Assembly (NCBI GenBank): GCA_030447905.1
Contig: JAUJNZ010000002.1
Coordinates: 253,432 to 317,431, forward strand
Length of the DNA: 64,000 bases
Source: Thermoleophilaceae bacterium
GTDB lineage: Bacteria; Actinomycetota; Thermoleophilia; Solirubrobacterales; Thermoleophilaceae
Direction of reading: 5' to 3'
The notes beneath the pieces were generated by a model. That model was not told the DNA's origin. It did not search any database and saw nothing but the letters and a program-made list of their open reading frames with translations. Below, in pieces: positions 18,096-26,364 of this stretch. The position numbers were made by a program, and so were the translations under genes. How positions within the stretch are numbered: the first letter of the stretch is position 1; every line of letters begins with the position of its first letter.

Positions 18096-18331
18096 TCAGC
18101 CTCGGGGGAGCAGCGGCTCGTACCTCGGACGCATCTTCATCGCGTGAATCGCCAGCTCCGAGCCGTCGTCAGGCATGATGGTGACAACTGCGAGCAGGTT
18201 GGCGCTGCGTCCTGGGCCGAGTAGAGGCGAGTGTCGTCGTCTTGCTGATATGTCGCAAGCGCATGTCTGGCAGCGGGTTCGATGTCGCCGTCGGCGACGC
18301 CGTGCCTGCGCGCCGACGGGTGGACTTCCAC
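18096..18331 (-). pseudogene. Toxin-like small protein paired with RHH antitoxin, frameshifted
   Basis: GTG 18331 begins E-V-H-P-S-A-R-R-H-G-V and A-R-H-A-L-A-T-Y. After a frame change near 18220 the other frame gives G-P-G-R-S-A-N-L-L-A-V-V and then the distinctive D-G-S-E-L-A-I-H-A-M-K-M-R-P-R-Y, ending at 18096. The H-A-M-K-M-R-P-R-Y ending is found in small toxins or toxin-like proteins encoded just before RHH antitoxins in actinobacteria. The order is toxin first, which is less common. I do not know the molecular target. Confidence 0.55.
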
Positions 18332-18422
18332 CGCTCAAGCGTACTACGAACCTCGGTGGCAGAGGAGCACGCTGGACGACCCCGAACGCTCCGCTGACCC
18401 AGGAAGCTGGCCTAAGTTCGGC

Positions 18423-19055
18423 TCATCGCTCAGGCTTGACCCCGATCAACAAGGCCATCTCGAGCCACTTCCAGTAACAGTCGACGTCCTCGAAACCGAC
18501 TTCGCGGAGCCAGCGCAGCTGGGTCTCGACGTCGACGAGGCGGTCGGAGGGGTCTTCCCACTCGAGCGGCTCGCCGATCGCCTCGTAGAAGCGCCGATGA
18601 AGACGTGCGGTCGGCGAGGCGACGTGCTCGAAGTTGGCGAAGACGCCGCCCGGCTCGAGCCCGGCGAAGATCTCCGCGTAGAGCGACCGCTTCCGATCGT
18701 CCTCGAGGTGGTGGATCGCGAGCGAGGATATGACGCTGTCGAATCGACCTCGATCGGGAAGCGGCTCGGCGAGGTCGTGATAGAGGACTTCTACCGGTTG
18801 GTCGGCGAAGCGCTCGCGGGCACGCTCGAGCATCGGCTCGGAGACATCGGCAGCGACGGCCACGCTCTCCGGCCGGTCGGCGCGCACGAGGGCTAGCAAG
18901 CGCCCGTCGCCAGTACCGAGGTCGAGGATCCGGCGAGCGCCGCGTGGGACGTGCTCGAGCAGGACACTCTCGCCCTCTGCCCTATGGGGGACGGTGTGCA
19001 CAAGCGCGAGGTAGTGGTCGACGTGCTCGCTTTTCTTCCACTCGTTGGCGGCCAC
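18423..19055 (-). CDS. Class I SAM-dependent methyltransferase
   Basis: A 210-residue protein (from GTG 19055) with motif I I-L-D-L-G-T-G-D-G-R-L-L (about 44-55), motif II V-A-V-A-A-D-V-S-E-P-M-L (about 66-77) and S-S-L-A-I-H-H-L (about 110-117), the post-I region of small-molecule methyltransferases. The C-terminal half has G-L-E-P-G-G-V-F (motif III region) and a final W-L-E-M-A-L-L-I-G. The frame is open to 19493, but upstream sequence is low-complexity, so GTG 19055 is chosen because residues from V-V-A-A-N-E-W onward look conserved. The substrate is unknown. No indel is visible, unlike its neighbours on the 5'-window side. Confidence 0.75.
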   Translation of the reverse strand: MAANEWKKSEHVDHYLALVHTVPHRAEGESVLLEHVPRGARRILDLGTGDGRLLALVRADRPESVAVAADVSEPMLERARERFADQPVEVLYHDLAEPLPDRGRFDSVISSLAIHHLEDDRKRSLYAEIFAGLEPGGVFANFEHVASPTARLHRRFYEAIGEPLEWEDPSDRLVDVETQLRWLREVGFEDVDCYWKWLEMALLIGVKPER

Positions 19056-19183
19056 GACCGCATGGTGACGCCTGGGCTCCACACCATGTAAGGCTCCTAC
19101 CCGCTGCCGGCCACCTGGCGAGCCGATCGACCTGGCGCTCGCCGCCCCGCCGAGGGAGTTCAGCGCTTCAGGACGTCCGCCGG

Positions 19184-19609
19184 TCAGCGCTCGAGCTCCG
19201 GGGGCAGGGCGCTGGGCCCGGCGGGATAGAGCCAGCGGAGCTCTTCCTCGGACATCTCCAGGGTGTTGGCCGGCTCGGGCGGCGCACCGACCGCCAGCCA
19301 GAGCTGATCGTCCGCCGTGTCGTTGAAGAGCTGGCGCACGGATGGCGGCTCGACGGCCAGCGCGTCGCTCGGCCGCAGAGAGAGGAGGTCGCCTTCCACG
19401 CGGACGCGTCCCCGCCCCTCGAGCAGGAGGTAAAGCTCGACCTGCCTGCGATGGCGGTGGCGTGTCGATGCCTCTCCGGGGCGGAGGCGCCACAGGCGAG
19501 CCCCGAGCGTCGACACCTCGAGCTGCCTGGCGAGGTCCGTGTTGAGCACACCCATCTGGTTGGACGGGCGCCAGTGGGCCTCGGTGCTGGGAAGCAGGTG
19601 GTAGGGCAT
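19184..19609 (-). CDS. Cupin-domain protein
   Basis: A 141-residue single-domain cupin. It starts at ATG 19609 behind an AGAGGAA ribosome-binding site. The first cupin motif is G-E-A-S-T-R-H-R-H-R-R-Q-V-E-L-Y-L-L-L-E-G-R-G (about 46-68) with two His and a Glu as candidate metal ligands; motif 2 (P-S-V-R-Q-L-F-N-D) is weak and lacks the usual His. It ends with an acidic/aromatic tail (S-E-E-E-L-R-W-L). The substrate cannot be inferred. It is not a copy of the interrupted cupin at 15.4-17.2 kb; the two share only family motifs. Confidence 0.7.
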   Translation of the reverse strand: MPYHLLPSTEAHWRPSNQMGVLNTDLARQLEVSTLGARLWRLRPGEASTRHRHRRQVELYLLLEGRGRVRVEGDLLSLRPSDALAVEPPSVRQLFNDTADDQLWLAVGAPPEPANTLEMSEEELRWLYPAGPSALPPELER

Positions 19610-19698
19610 GTGGGGTTCCTCTCTGCGGCGCTCTCCGGACCGCCGCGCGCGCCGTCGACGGCTGCCTACGCGGGGCTCACGGCGTCCGGTCGCGCGTC

Positions 19699-20774
19699 TC
19701 ATCGCTGCGGCCCATTCGGCTCTCCGCGCGGACGTACGCCACTTCTGTAGTTGTCCTCCGACTTTGGCGAAGTATGCGGGGGCGTCCGTCGCACTGCGCC
19801 CGCAAGCTCGCTGTCGCGGCCCTCTCCCGCGCTGTCATTCAGGCCCTCGCGGAAGCCGCTGCGCCAGCTGGGATGGCGCGGACGCCAGCCAAGCTCGCGC
19901 TTGGCCTTCTCGTTGGACGCTCCGCGGCTCTGGGTCATGAGCGAGACCCCCACCTCGCCGGTCGCGAGCCGGCCCATCCACAGGGGATGCGGCGCGGCGA
20001 CTTTGCCCCGAGCGCCTCGGCGAGGTGAGGAAGCCACTGCGAGACCGCGGCGGGCTCGTCGTCGACGACGTTGTAGATGCCCGGCGCGCCGCCCTCGATC
20101 GCGGCGAGCGTGGCCGCCACCGCGTCGTCGACGTGCTTGAACGACCAGTGCCCGGCGCCGTCGCCGACGATCGGAAAGCGGCGGCGGACCAGATCGGCGT
20201 GCTGGCCGCCCGCGGCGATCGAGGTACCCGGGCCGTAGAGGGCGCCGTAGCGCAGCACAAGCCCCTCGATGCCGTCCGCGCTCGTGACGGCGCTCTCCAG
20301 GTGGCGGATCGCCTCGAGCGTACGGCTCATCGCCTGTGGGGGGCTCGGGTCGAGGGGATCGCCCTCGGTCTTGACCCAGCCGCCCTCGCGGGCATACGGC
20401 CAGCCGGCGAAGCTCTGGGCCACGAACCGTCGCGTGCCGCTCTGGCGGGCGGCGGCCAGGAGCGCGTCGGTGCCCTCGGTCCGCAGCCGGTTGGTCAGCT
20501 CGAAGTCGCGGTCGAAGCGGCGCAGGTTGCCTCCCATCTCAGACAGCGCGGTCATCTGGTGCACCACCACGTCGGGGCGCGCTGCGCTCACCGCCTCCAT
20601 CACGGCCTCGGGTGAGAGCCCGTCGGCGACGGCCGGATCGGCGCCGAGCGCCCGGAGGGCGTCTGCCTTCGCGGGCGTGCGGGTCAGCGCGGTCACCTCA
20701 TGCCCGCCGTCGAGAAGGAGGGGGACCAGCCTGCTGCCGATGACGCCGGTCGCACCTGCGACGAACACCTTCAT
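19699..20774 (-). pseudogene. NAD-dependent epimerase/dehydratase (extended SDR), C-terminal frameshift
   Basis: ATG 20774 opens with V-F-V-A-G-A-T-G-V-I-G-S-R-L (GxxGxxG cofactor loop, residues 3-16). It continues with V-V-V-H-Q-M-T-A-L and a substrate/specificity region Y-G-A-L-Y-G-P-G-T (about 202-210) and H-V-D-D-A-V-A-A-T, typical of atypical extended SDRs. The canonical YxxxK tyrosine is not in its usual form; F-A-G-W-P-Y-A-R occupies that region. The frame is lost near 19985. The next frame continues with R-G-A-S-N-E-K-A-K-R-E-L-G-W-R-P, the conserved C-terminal signature of this family. The natural stop is probably near 19850; I give the end of the second frame. Confidence 0.7.
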
Positions 20775-21158
20775 GCTGTGCTCCTGTATCGCTCTCGTCC
20801 CTGAGACGAGATAGGCCTGCGCGGCGTGACAGGCGCAGCGTCACGCCAGACGTGCGCGTCTCGTCTGCACCGCTAGACATGGGCGAGATGGGCGGCAGTC
20901 GAGAGGCAGAGCTCCACACGCGGCTGCGGCCGCTCCTGCACGAACATTGGCGCGCCGGAGCTGACCACCGCGGCCCGGTCACAGCTCGTCGGGCGCGCTG
21001 ATTCGGTGTGGTTTGAGCGCGCGCTCGGCGCGGAAACGGCGTTCTCGATCTCCCATGTGCAAGCGGTCGGCCGTCTAAGGGCGGCCGGGCTTTCCCTTCG
21101 CGAACCGCGACAGGCGCCCGGCGCGAGCGCCGCGGCTCGGACGCAGGGAGCCGGTCGG
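20775..21158. other. Stretch without a recognised gene
   Basis: These 384 bases lie between the epimerase start and the end of vapC. A short plus-strand frame near 20878-21001 is open, but I recognise nothing in it. It should hold the epimerase promoter. No hairpin or repeat stands out beyond ordinary GC-rich self-complementarity. Confidence 0.35.
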
Positions 21159-21578
21159 TTACGCGACCCTGACCGTGGCGACCTCTATCAGCGTCTGGAG
21201 ACCGTCGAAGTCGGCGGGGTTGCGGGTGTAGAGCGGGAGCTCGGCGGCGAGTGCGGTCGCGGCGATCAGCAGGTCGAGCGCTCGCCGGCCACGCGCCTTG
21301 CGGCCCCCCGAGGCGACCTCGGCGTACAGCCGGCCGTAGGCGCGGGCGGCGGCGGCATCGAACGGGATGGCATCGAACGTCGCCTCCGCGCGCTGCAGCC
21401 GGTCCTGGCGGCGGGCTCGCTCGGTCGGGTCGCCGGCGGCGTGAGGACCGGCGGCGAGCTCTGCAAGCGTGACCGCGGCGATCGCCATCTCCGGCGGTAG
21501 CGCGTCGCGCGCTGCGTGCTCGATGTCGATTACGACCGACGTGTCGATGAGCCCCCGGAGCGTGGGTGGGTCAGGCAC
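21159..21578 (-). CDS. vapC: VapC-type PIN-domain toxin
   Basis: A 139-residue PIN-domain protein with L-I-D-T-S-V-V-I-D (Asp 12), T-L-A-E-L-A-A-G (Glu, about 40), A-L-D-L-L-I-A-A-T-A (Asp, about 101) and T-R-N-P-A-D-F (about 118-124). The acidic residues coordinate Mg2+ for RNA cleavage in this family. It overlaps the upstream antitoxin gene by 8 bases, which couples their translation. No indels are visible, so the pair looks functional. Confidence 0.9.
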   Translation of the reverse strand: MPDPPTLRGLIDTSVVIDIEHAARDALPPEMAIAAVTLAELAAGPHAAGDPTERARRQDRLQRAEATFDAIPFDAAAARAYGRLYAEVASGGRKARGRRALDLLIAATALAAELPLYTRNPADFDGLQTLIEVATVRVA

Positions 21579-21825
21579 GCGGCGCCGGGTTCTGATCCGC
21601 GAGACGGTCGATATCGGCGCGGAACCGCGCGGCGTCGATCGCCGCGGCGTGAGAGAACGTGGCGAGCGCGACCTCTCGGCTCACGTATCGGCGGCGGCGA
21701 ACGGGACGCAGCTCGCCGACCGCGACCCCGTTGCGAGTCACGACGAAGCTCTCCCCGGAGTCGAGGCCCCGCATTACGTCGCCGCTCTGGTTGCGCAGCT
21801 GCCGCTGGGTGATCTCCCGCGCCAC
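21571..21825 (-). CDS. vapB: Phd/YefM-type antitoxin of the VapC toxin
   Basis: An 84-residue antitoxin with the prevent-host-death signature: R-E-I-T-Q-R-Q-L-R-N-Q-S-G-D-V (about 3-17) and G-E-S-F-V-V-T-R-N-G-V-A-V-G-E-L (about 24-39). The N-terminal half should bind DNA as a dimer; the C-terminal tail should wrap the PIN toxin. The start is GTG 21825, directly after a palindrome (21827-21846) that is a likely autoregulatory operator. Confidence 0.85.
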   Translation of the reverse strand: MAREITQRQLRNQSGDVMRGLDSGESFVVTRNGVAVGELRPVRRRRYVSREVALATFSHAAAIDAARFRADIDRLADQNPAPRA

Positions 21826-21826
21826 A

Positions 21827-21846
21827 ACAGGTATCGTAGCACCTGT
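21827..21846 (-). promoter_or_regulatory. Inverted repeat at the vapBC promoter (likely operator)
   Basis: ACAGGT (21827-21832) and ACCTGT (21841-21846) form a perfect 6-bp inverted repeat with an 8-bp spacer, one base upstream of the antitoxin start codon. Phd-type antitoxins commonly bind such repeats over their own promoter. The spacer contains TACGAT (minus strand), a possible -10. Confidence 0.5.
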
Positions 21847-22077
21847 GCGACGGGCCTAGGCGGCTTCTTCCTGCGCGGCGTCGGCTCTGCGCTCCTGGTC
21901 AAATAGATCTGCTTCCAATGCCCTGATCTCCGCCGTCTCGGCGCCCTTGTGGCGCGTCAGGCGGCGAGAATAGGGTCGGTACTCCTCGCTGCAGCTTCGC
22001 CCGCTAAGTGGCAGCGTCCTCGCGGGGAGCAAGGCGACCCGCGCGCGAGCCTGCCGATTGGCATCTACGCGGCGCGA

Positions 22078-22420
22078 TCACTCCAGGTCCCAGCCGAAGT
22101 AGACCTCTACCTTGCGGATCTTGTTTCCCTCGAACGTGAGCACCTCGTATTGCGGAATCGGCTCCCGTCGGTCCTCACGCTCTCGTAGGTCACGACAACC
22201 TCATCATCGACTTCGAAGAGCCGGACGAACTCGAAGCTCTCTATCAGCTCGGCGTTCGGCCAGCACCGCTCGAAGTACTTCGCCCGGTCGATGCCCACGT
22301 CGCAGGGCTGTAGAAGGCGAAGTCGTCGGTCAAGAGATCCTCGACGACGCGACGATCGCCGGATTCGTAAGCGGCGTACGCGTCGCGGATGAGGCTCAAG
22401 CGGTTACTGGCAGGCAAAGC
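22078..22420 (-). pseudogene. SnoaL-like (NTF2-fold) protein, two frameshifts
   Basis: Three frames together give a normal small NTF2-like protein: S-L-I-R-D-A-Y-A-A-Y-E-S-G-D-R-R-V-V-E-D-L-L (N-terminal helix, about 22400-22330), then G-I-D-R-A-K-Y-F-E-R-C-W-P and F-E-F-V-R-L-F-E-V-D-D-E-V-V-V-T-Y-E (about 22290-22190), then E-V-L-T-F-E-G-N-K-I-R-K-V-E-V-Y-F-G-W, ending at TGA 22078-22080. Single-base shifts near 22300 and 22160 separate them. The fold is used by cyclases, isomerases and stress proteins, so no reaction can be assigned. Confidence 0.6.
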
Positions 22421-22615
22421 TCCTCCTCGCTCGGTGGGTTTGGGAGCGTTGACCTCTTCCGCCCGCCGGACTCATCGGTGTCTCGGTTTGTGCGAGAACG
22501 TGACTGCGCCGCCGCGGCGACGCACCGAGAAGGTCACCTTTTCATCCTCATGGGTTCCGGCGGGCTTCGGCATGCTTGGCGGTGGGTGACGGCGAGCGAC
22601 AAATCTCCGGAAGGT

Positions 22616-23242
22616 ATGAGCATCGTCCGTCGTCGGCTTTCTCTCCCGTTCGGGGAGCTGCGTCTCCTCCAGCCCGGCGAGGCCGCCGAGCTACCCGACG
22701 AAGGGCCCGTCGAGTGGGCGCCGCTCGTCCCGTATTGGTCTGTCCTGTGGCGCAGCGGCGTGGCGCTGGGGCGCGAGCTGGCCGGCTCGGGGCTCGCCGG
22801 AATGGGCGTCGTCGAGCTCGGCTGCGGGCTCGGCGTCCCGAGCCTCGTCGCCGCCCGCGCAGGCGCCGCGGTGCTCGCGACGGACGGGTGCGCCGAAGCG
22901 CTCGAACTGGTGGAGCAGAACGCGCGCGAGAACGGTCTCCACGTTGCGACCGCCTGCGTCGACTGGGGCTGCGCCGACGAGCTGGTCGCTCGCGGCCCGT
23001 TCGACCTGGTGCTCGCCGCCGACGTGCTCTACGAGCGGGCCAGCGTCGCGCTGCTCCTGTCGCTCTTGCCGCACCTCGGTCGCGAGGTGTGGCTCGCCGA
23101 CCCCGGCCGGTCGGTGGCCGTCGAGTTCCTCGAGCACGCCCGTCGCGACTGGTCGGTGGCAACGAGCGTCAGGGACGGGATGGGCATCCACCGGCTGCGG
23201 GCAATCTCGCCAGCGGGGACGCTCGGTCTCCCTTTGCGCTAA
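22616..23242 (+). CDS. Methyltransferase of the METTL16/lysine-methyltransferase-like family (PF10294 type)
   Basis: A 208-residue protein from ATG 22616. V-V-E-L-G-C-G-L-G-V-P-S-L (about 65-77) is SAM motif I. A-T-D-G-C-A-E-A-L-E-L-V follows, then a W-G in the post-II region and F-D-L-V-L-A-A-D-V-L-Y-E (about 130-141), which is characteristic of the Methyltransf_16 group. Members methylate protein lysines or small molecules; the target here is unknown. The upstream part of the frame (22112-22615) is antisense to the SnoaL-like gene and was excluded. Its stop overlaps the convergent VOC gene by 4 bases. Confidence 0.75.
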   Translation: MSIVRRRLSLPFGELRLLQPGEAAELPDEGPVEWAPLVPYWSVLWRSGVALGRELAGSGLAGMGVVELGCGLGVPSLVAARAGAAVLATDGCAEALELVEQNARENGLHVATACVDWGCADELVARGPFDLVLAADVLYERASVALLLSLLPHLGREVWLADPGRSVAVEFLEHARRDWSVATSVRDGMGIHRLRAISPAGTLGLPLR

Positions 23243-23580
23243 GTGGCCGGTGCTGGCGCGGCGGCCAGCGCGAAGGGACTGCCCTCGGAGTCCCGGCAGA
23301 CGGCCCAGCGCTCGCCGGGGTGGATGACCGACCCGCCGAGCTCCCGGACGCGCTCGAGTGTCGTGGCCAGGTCGGCGACGGTGAAGTACGGGAGGGAAGC
23401 GGTATCGCCAGGCCCGGGACCACGCTCGTGGATCCCGAGGCGGAGGCTGTCGGTGTCGGTCTCCCATCCGCTTCCGGCGGCGGCAGGCCTGGGCGTGAGG
23501 TCGACGCCGAGCACTCCACGCCAGAAGCGGCGGGCACGACCGGGGTCGTCGGCCGGGAACTCGATCAGAGGCGCGGGCAT
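23239..23580 (-). CDS. VOC-superfamily (glyoxalase/bleomycin-resistance-like) protein
   Basis: A 113-residue protein with two beta-alpha-beta-beta-beta halves: P-A-P-L-I-E-F-P-A-D-D-P-G-R-A-R-R-F-W at the start and P-Y-F-T-V-A-D-L-A-T-T-L-E-R-V-R-E-L-G-G in the middle. This is the standard layout of single-domain vicinal-oxygen-chelate proteins. The start is ATG 23580; the longer frame upstream has no homology. A metal-dependent lyase, dioxygenase or binding function is possible. Confidence 0.75.
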   Translation of the reverse strand: MPAPLIEFPADDPGRARRFWRGVLGVDLTPRPAAAGSGWETDTDSLRLGIHERGPGPGDTASLPYFTVADLATTLERVRELGGSVIHPGERWAVCRDSEGSPFALAAAPAPAT

Positions 23581-23714
23581 GGCCACGAGTATGGCCGCAG
23601 CCTTACGTGCTTGGCTGATCCTTCGCGCCGCGAACCCAGAGCTCACGACATCGGGGACGGCACTGCTCCGTACGCGAAGCACAGAGCGTGCGAGGTGTCA
23701 GGCGCAAGGCAACT

Positions 23715-24248
23715 ATGATCGCTGCCGTGGCCGGCTCGGCGACCACGCGCGCCGCTCCCACCGACGCGACCCGCGAGGAGCTCATGCGGGAGGCCGGGCG
23801 GGCGTGGAGCGATGCCCGCCGCCTGCTGTTCGTCTGCCTGGGAAACGTCTGTCGGAGCCCGTTCGCGGAGGGGCTCGCGCTGGGTCAGATCGGAAGCCGG
23901 CACGCGATCTCAGCCGGCCACTACCCGGTCTCCGGCCGCCGACCGCCCGAGGTCGCCGTCACTACCGCGCAGAAGTTCGGCGTCGACCTGGCGGCACACC
24001 GCTCGCGCGTGCTCTCCCGGGGCATGCTGGAGGAGGCCGACACGGTCTTCGTCTTCGACCAGGAGAACTACGAGGCCGTCATCTCCCACCACCCGGGCGC
24101 CCTTGGGCGCACTCACCTGCTCGGCGCCTTGTGCCACGAGGGACCACTTCACATCGCCGATCCGTTCGGCGGCCCGGCTTCGCTCTATGAGTCCGTCTAC
24201 CGCCGGATCGCGGGCGCGATCGCCGCGGGGGAAGACGCTCGCACGTGA
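23715..24248 (+). CDS. Low-molecular-weight protein-tyrosine (or -arginine) phosphatase
   Basis: A 177-residue protein. L-F-V-C-L-G-N-V-C-R-S-P (about 38-49) is the CX5R(S/T) P-loop with nucleophile Cys 41 and Arg 47, and H-I-A-D-P-F-G-G (about 149-156) carries the general-acid Asp of the DP motif. Y-E-S-V-Y-R-R-I follows, as usual. A 35-residue N-terminal extension precedes the domain. The typical Tyr pair after DP is absent (F replaces one Tyr), so substrate preference is open. It is divergent from the VOC gene. Confidence 0.85.
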   Translation: MIAAVAGSATTRAAPTDATREELMREAGRAWSDARRLLFVCLGNVCRSPFAEGLALGQIGSRHAISAGHYPVSGRRPPEVAVTTAQKFGVDLAAHRSRVLSRGMLEEADTVFVFDQENYEAVISHHPGALGRTHLLGALCHEGPLHIADPFGGPASLYESVYRRIAGAIAAGEDART

Positions 24249-24384
24249 AAGGTGGTCGACGCGCGATGCCAGAGGAATATCTCCCTCCTCGCGGCCAGCG
24301 GGATCGCGAAAATCCCGCGAGGACCTCTGTGTCACGATCCGGCGGCGACAACCCGTGTGACCCGGTCAGCGAGGGAGCAGAGCG

Positions 24385-24744
24385 ATGGAGGCGACGACGT
24401 CCCGAACCCCGCAGGAGGTCTTACAGCACCATGGCGAGGTGCTGATGGCGGAGGACCTCGACGGGATCGTCAGCGACTACGCGGAGGATGCCCTGTTCAT
24501 CACCCCGGACGGCGTGCTGCGCGGCAAGGAAGGCGTCCGCGAAGGCTTCGTGAAGATGCTGGGCGATCTTCCGGGCGCGAGTTGGGACCTGCCCACGCAG
24601 ATCTTCGAGGACGACGTCCTGCTGCTCGAGTGGAAGGCAGAGTCGGAGACGGTCAAGGTGGAGGACGGAATCGACACCTTCGTCTTCCGTGACGGTCTGA
24701 TCCGGGTCCAGACCGTTCGCTACACGTTGATCTCGAAGGACTGA
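24385..24744 (+). CDS. SnoaL-like/NTF2-fold protein
   Basis: A 119-residue protein with the NTF2-fold pattern: N-terminal helix (L-Q-H-H-G-E-V-L-M-A-E-D-L-D-G-I-V-S-D-Y-A), a strand with D-A-L-F-I-T-P-D-G-V-L-R-G, and a curved sheet ending R-V-Q-T-V-R-Y-T-L-I. ATG 24385 is preceded by GGGAGCAGAG. The stop is 6 bases before the start of the alcohol dehydrogenase, so the two are co-transcribed and perhaps act on related small molecules. Confidence 0.75.
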   Translation: MEATTSRTPQEVLQHHGEVLMAEDLDGIVSDYAEDALFITPDGVLRGKEGVREGFVKMLGDLPGASWDLPTQIFEDDVLLLEWKAESETVKVEDGIDTFVFRDGLIRVQTVRYTLISKD

Positions 24745-24750
24745 GCGACG

Positions 24751-25776
24751 ATGCGGGCGGTTCGACTCCACAAGTACGGGGAGGCTCCGGTCGTCGAGGA
24801 GGTAGCTGAGCCGCAGATCGCCGATCCATTCGACGTGATCGTCCGCATCGGCGGTGCGGGCCTCTGTCGCACTGACCTGCACATCATCGAAGGGCAGTGG
24901 AAGAAGAAGAGCGGCGTCGAACTGCCCTACACGCTGGGGCACGAGAACGCGGGCTGGGTGCACGAGGTGGGCAGCGCGGTCGCGAACGTGGCGGAAGGCG
25001 ATGCGGTTATCGTGCATCCGCTGATCACCTGCGGGCTCTGCCGGGCCTGCCGCGAGGGTGACGATATGCACTGTGCGGCCGGCCTCTTCCCCGGCATCGA
25101 CACGAACGGCGGCTTTGCGGAGCTGCTGAAGACGAACGCGCGGGCGGTGGTCAAGCTCCCTCCGGGGGTCGAGCCCAAGGACGTCGCAGCCCATGCCGAT
25201 GCCGGTCTTACGGCCTATCACGCCGTCAAGAAGGCGACGAAGATCCTCTACCCCGGCAGCACGGCCGTGGTGATCGGGGCGGGAGGGCTGGGTCACATCG
25301 GAATCCAGTCGCTGAAGGTGCTGACCGGCGCTCGGGTGGTCGTGGTCGACCGTTCGGAGGGCTCGCTCGAGTTGGCGCGGGAGTGCGGCGCGGACGACGT
25401 GATCCTCGCCGACGGAGGCGAGGTCGAGGCCGTGCGCGAGCGCACGGACGGGCTCGGCGCCGAAGCGGTGCTCGACTTCGTCGGCGAGGGCGGCGCCCTC
25501 GAGGACAGCATCGCGATGCTGCACGAGGCCGGGACCCACTACGTGATCGGGTACGGGGGGGTCCTCAGCGTGCCGGCGATCGACATCATCGCGGCCGAGA
25601 TCAACGTTATGGGCAGCCTGGTCGGGACCTACAACGACCTGGCCGAGCTGATGACGCTCGAGGCCGAGGGGAAGGTCGCGCTGCACACCTCGACCTACCC
25701 GCTTGACGCGGCCAACGACGCGATAGAGGACCTAGACGCTGGTCGCTTGCACGGAAGGGGCATCCTGGTCCCCTGA
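24751..25776 (+). CDS. Zinc-dependent alcohol dehydrogenase (MDR family)
   Basis: A 341-residue medium-chain dehydrogenase. Catalytic zinc ligands are Cys in G-L-C-R-T-D-L-H (about 39) and His-Glu in T-L-G-H-E-N-A-G (about 62-63). The four structural-zinc cysteines are in C-G-L-C-R-A-C-R-E-G-D-D-M-H-C (about 92-106). The Rossmann loop is V-I-G-A-G-G-L-G-H-I-G (about 174-184), with V-V-D-R-S afterwards suggesting NAD rather than NADP. It ends with G-R-G-I-L-V. It oxidises alcohols or reduces aldehydes; the substrate is unknown. Confidence 0.9.
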   Translation: MRAVRLHKYGEAPVVEEVAEPQIADPFDVIVRIGGAGLCRTDLHIIEGQWKKKSGVELPYTLGHENAGWVHEVGSAVANVAEGDAVIVHPLITCGLCRACREGDDMHCAAGLFPGIDTNGGFAELLKTNARAVVKLPPGVEPKDVAAHADAGLTAYHAVKKATKILYPGSTAVVIGAGGLGHIGIQSLKVLTGARVVVVDRSEGSLELARECGADDVILADGGEVEAVRERTDGLGAEAVLDFVGEGGALEDSIAMLHEAGTHYVIGYGGVLSVPAIDIIAAEINVMGSLVGTYNDLAELMTLEAEGKVALHTSTYPLDAANDAIEDLDAGRLHGRGILVP

Positions 25777-25890
25777 GGGCGGCCGATGAGTTCGGGTGCC
25801 GGTCGCGGTCTCTAGGAGGAGAAATCGGCGCGGAGCCCTCAAGCCGCCCCGCGCCGTCTATCCACCACCCCTTACCTGAGGAGATCTAAC

Positions 25891-26253
25891 ATGGCCCAGT
25901 ACGTCGATGGATTCGTGGTGCCCGTTCCGGAGGACAACCTCGACGCCTACCTCCGCATCGCGGGCGAGGCGGCCGAGATCTGGCGCGAGCACGGCGCACT
26001 GGAAGTCCGGGAGTGCGTCGCCGACGACGTGAAGATGGGCGAGGTCACGTCGTTCCCGCGAAGCGTCCAGATCGAGCAGGGCGAAACCGTCGTGTTCGCG
26101 TGGATCGTGTTCGAGTCGCGTGAGCATCGCGACCGCGTCAACGACGCGGTGATGAAGGACCCGCGCCTCGCGGACATGATGAAACCGGAGGCCATGCCCT
26201 TCGACGGCAAGCGCATGATCTACGGCGGCTTCAACGTCGCCGTCGAGGGCTGA
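25891..26253 (+). CDS. DUF1428 family protein (YbaA-like)
   Basis: A 120-residue protein matching DUF1428: Y-V-D-G-F-V-V-P-V-P at the start, E-V-R-E-C-V-A-D-D-V near 40, then F-A-W-I-V-F-E-S-R and M-P-F-D-G-K-R-M-I-Y-G-G-F at the C-terminus. It is a dimeric alpha+beta-barrel-like protein of unknown function. A GAGGAG-type ribosome-binding site lies 9-14 bases before the ATG. It precedes a strong hairpin (26312-26354) that could end transcription. Confidence 0.85.
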   Translation: MAQYVDGFVVPVPEDNLDAYLRIAGEAAEIWREHGALEVRECVADDVKMGEVTSFPRSVQIEQGETVVFAWIVFESREHRDRVNDAVMKDPRLADMMKPEAMPFDGKRMIYGGFNVAVEG

Positions 26254-26311
26254 ACGGCTTCGCTTCCCTTCCCGCTCGCGCCGGCACCAGCGCTAACCGC
26301 CTGCCGGCCAC

Positions 26312-26354
26312 GAGTCTCGAGCTCGCGCCCCGGGGGCGCACGGGCTCGAGACTC
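26312..26354. terminator. Large hairpin between convergent genes (bidirectional terminator candidate)
   Basis: GAGTCTCGAGC (26312-26322) pairs perfectly with GCTCGAGACTC (26344-26354), and the inner sequence CGCGCCCC/GGGGGCGC can extend the stem. It sits between the convergent DUF1428 and AHSA1 genes. No T-run follows on either side, so termination is a proposal. Confidence 0.55.
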
Positions 26355-26364
26355 AAACGCGGGA

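Noticed and set aside
24421..25686. A 421-codon minus-strand open frame
   Set aside because: It lies opposite the alcohol dehydrogenase and SnoaL-like genes, both of which have complete family motifs.
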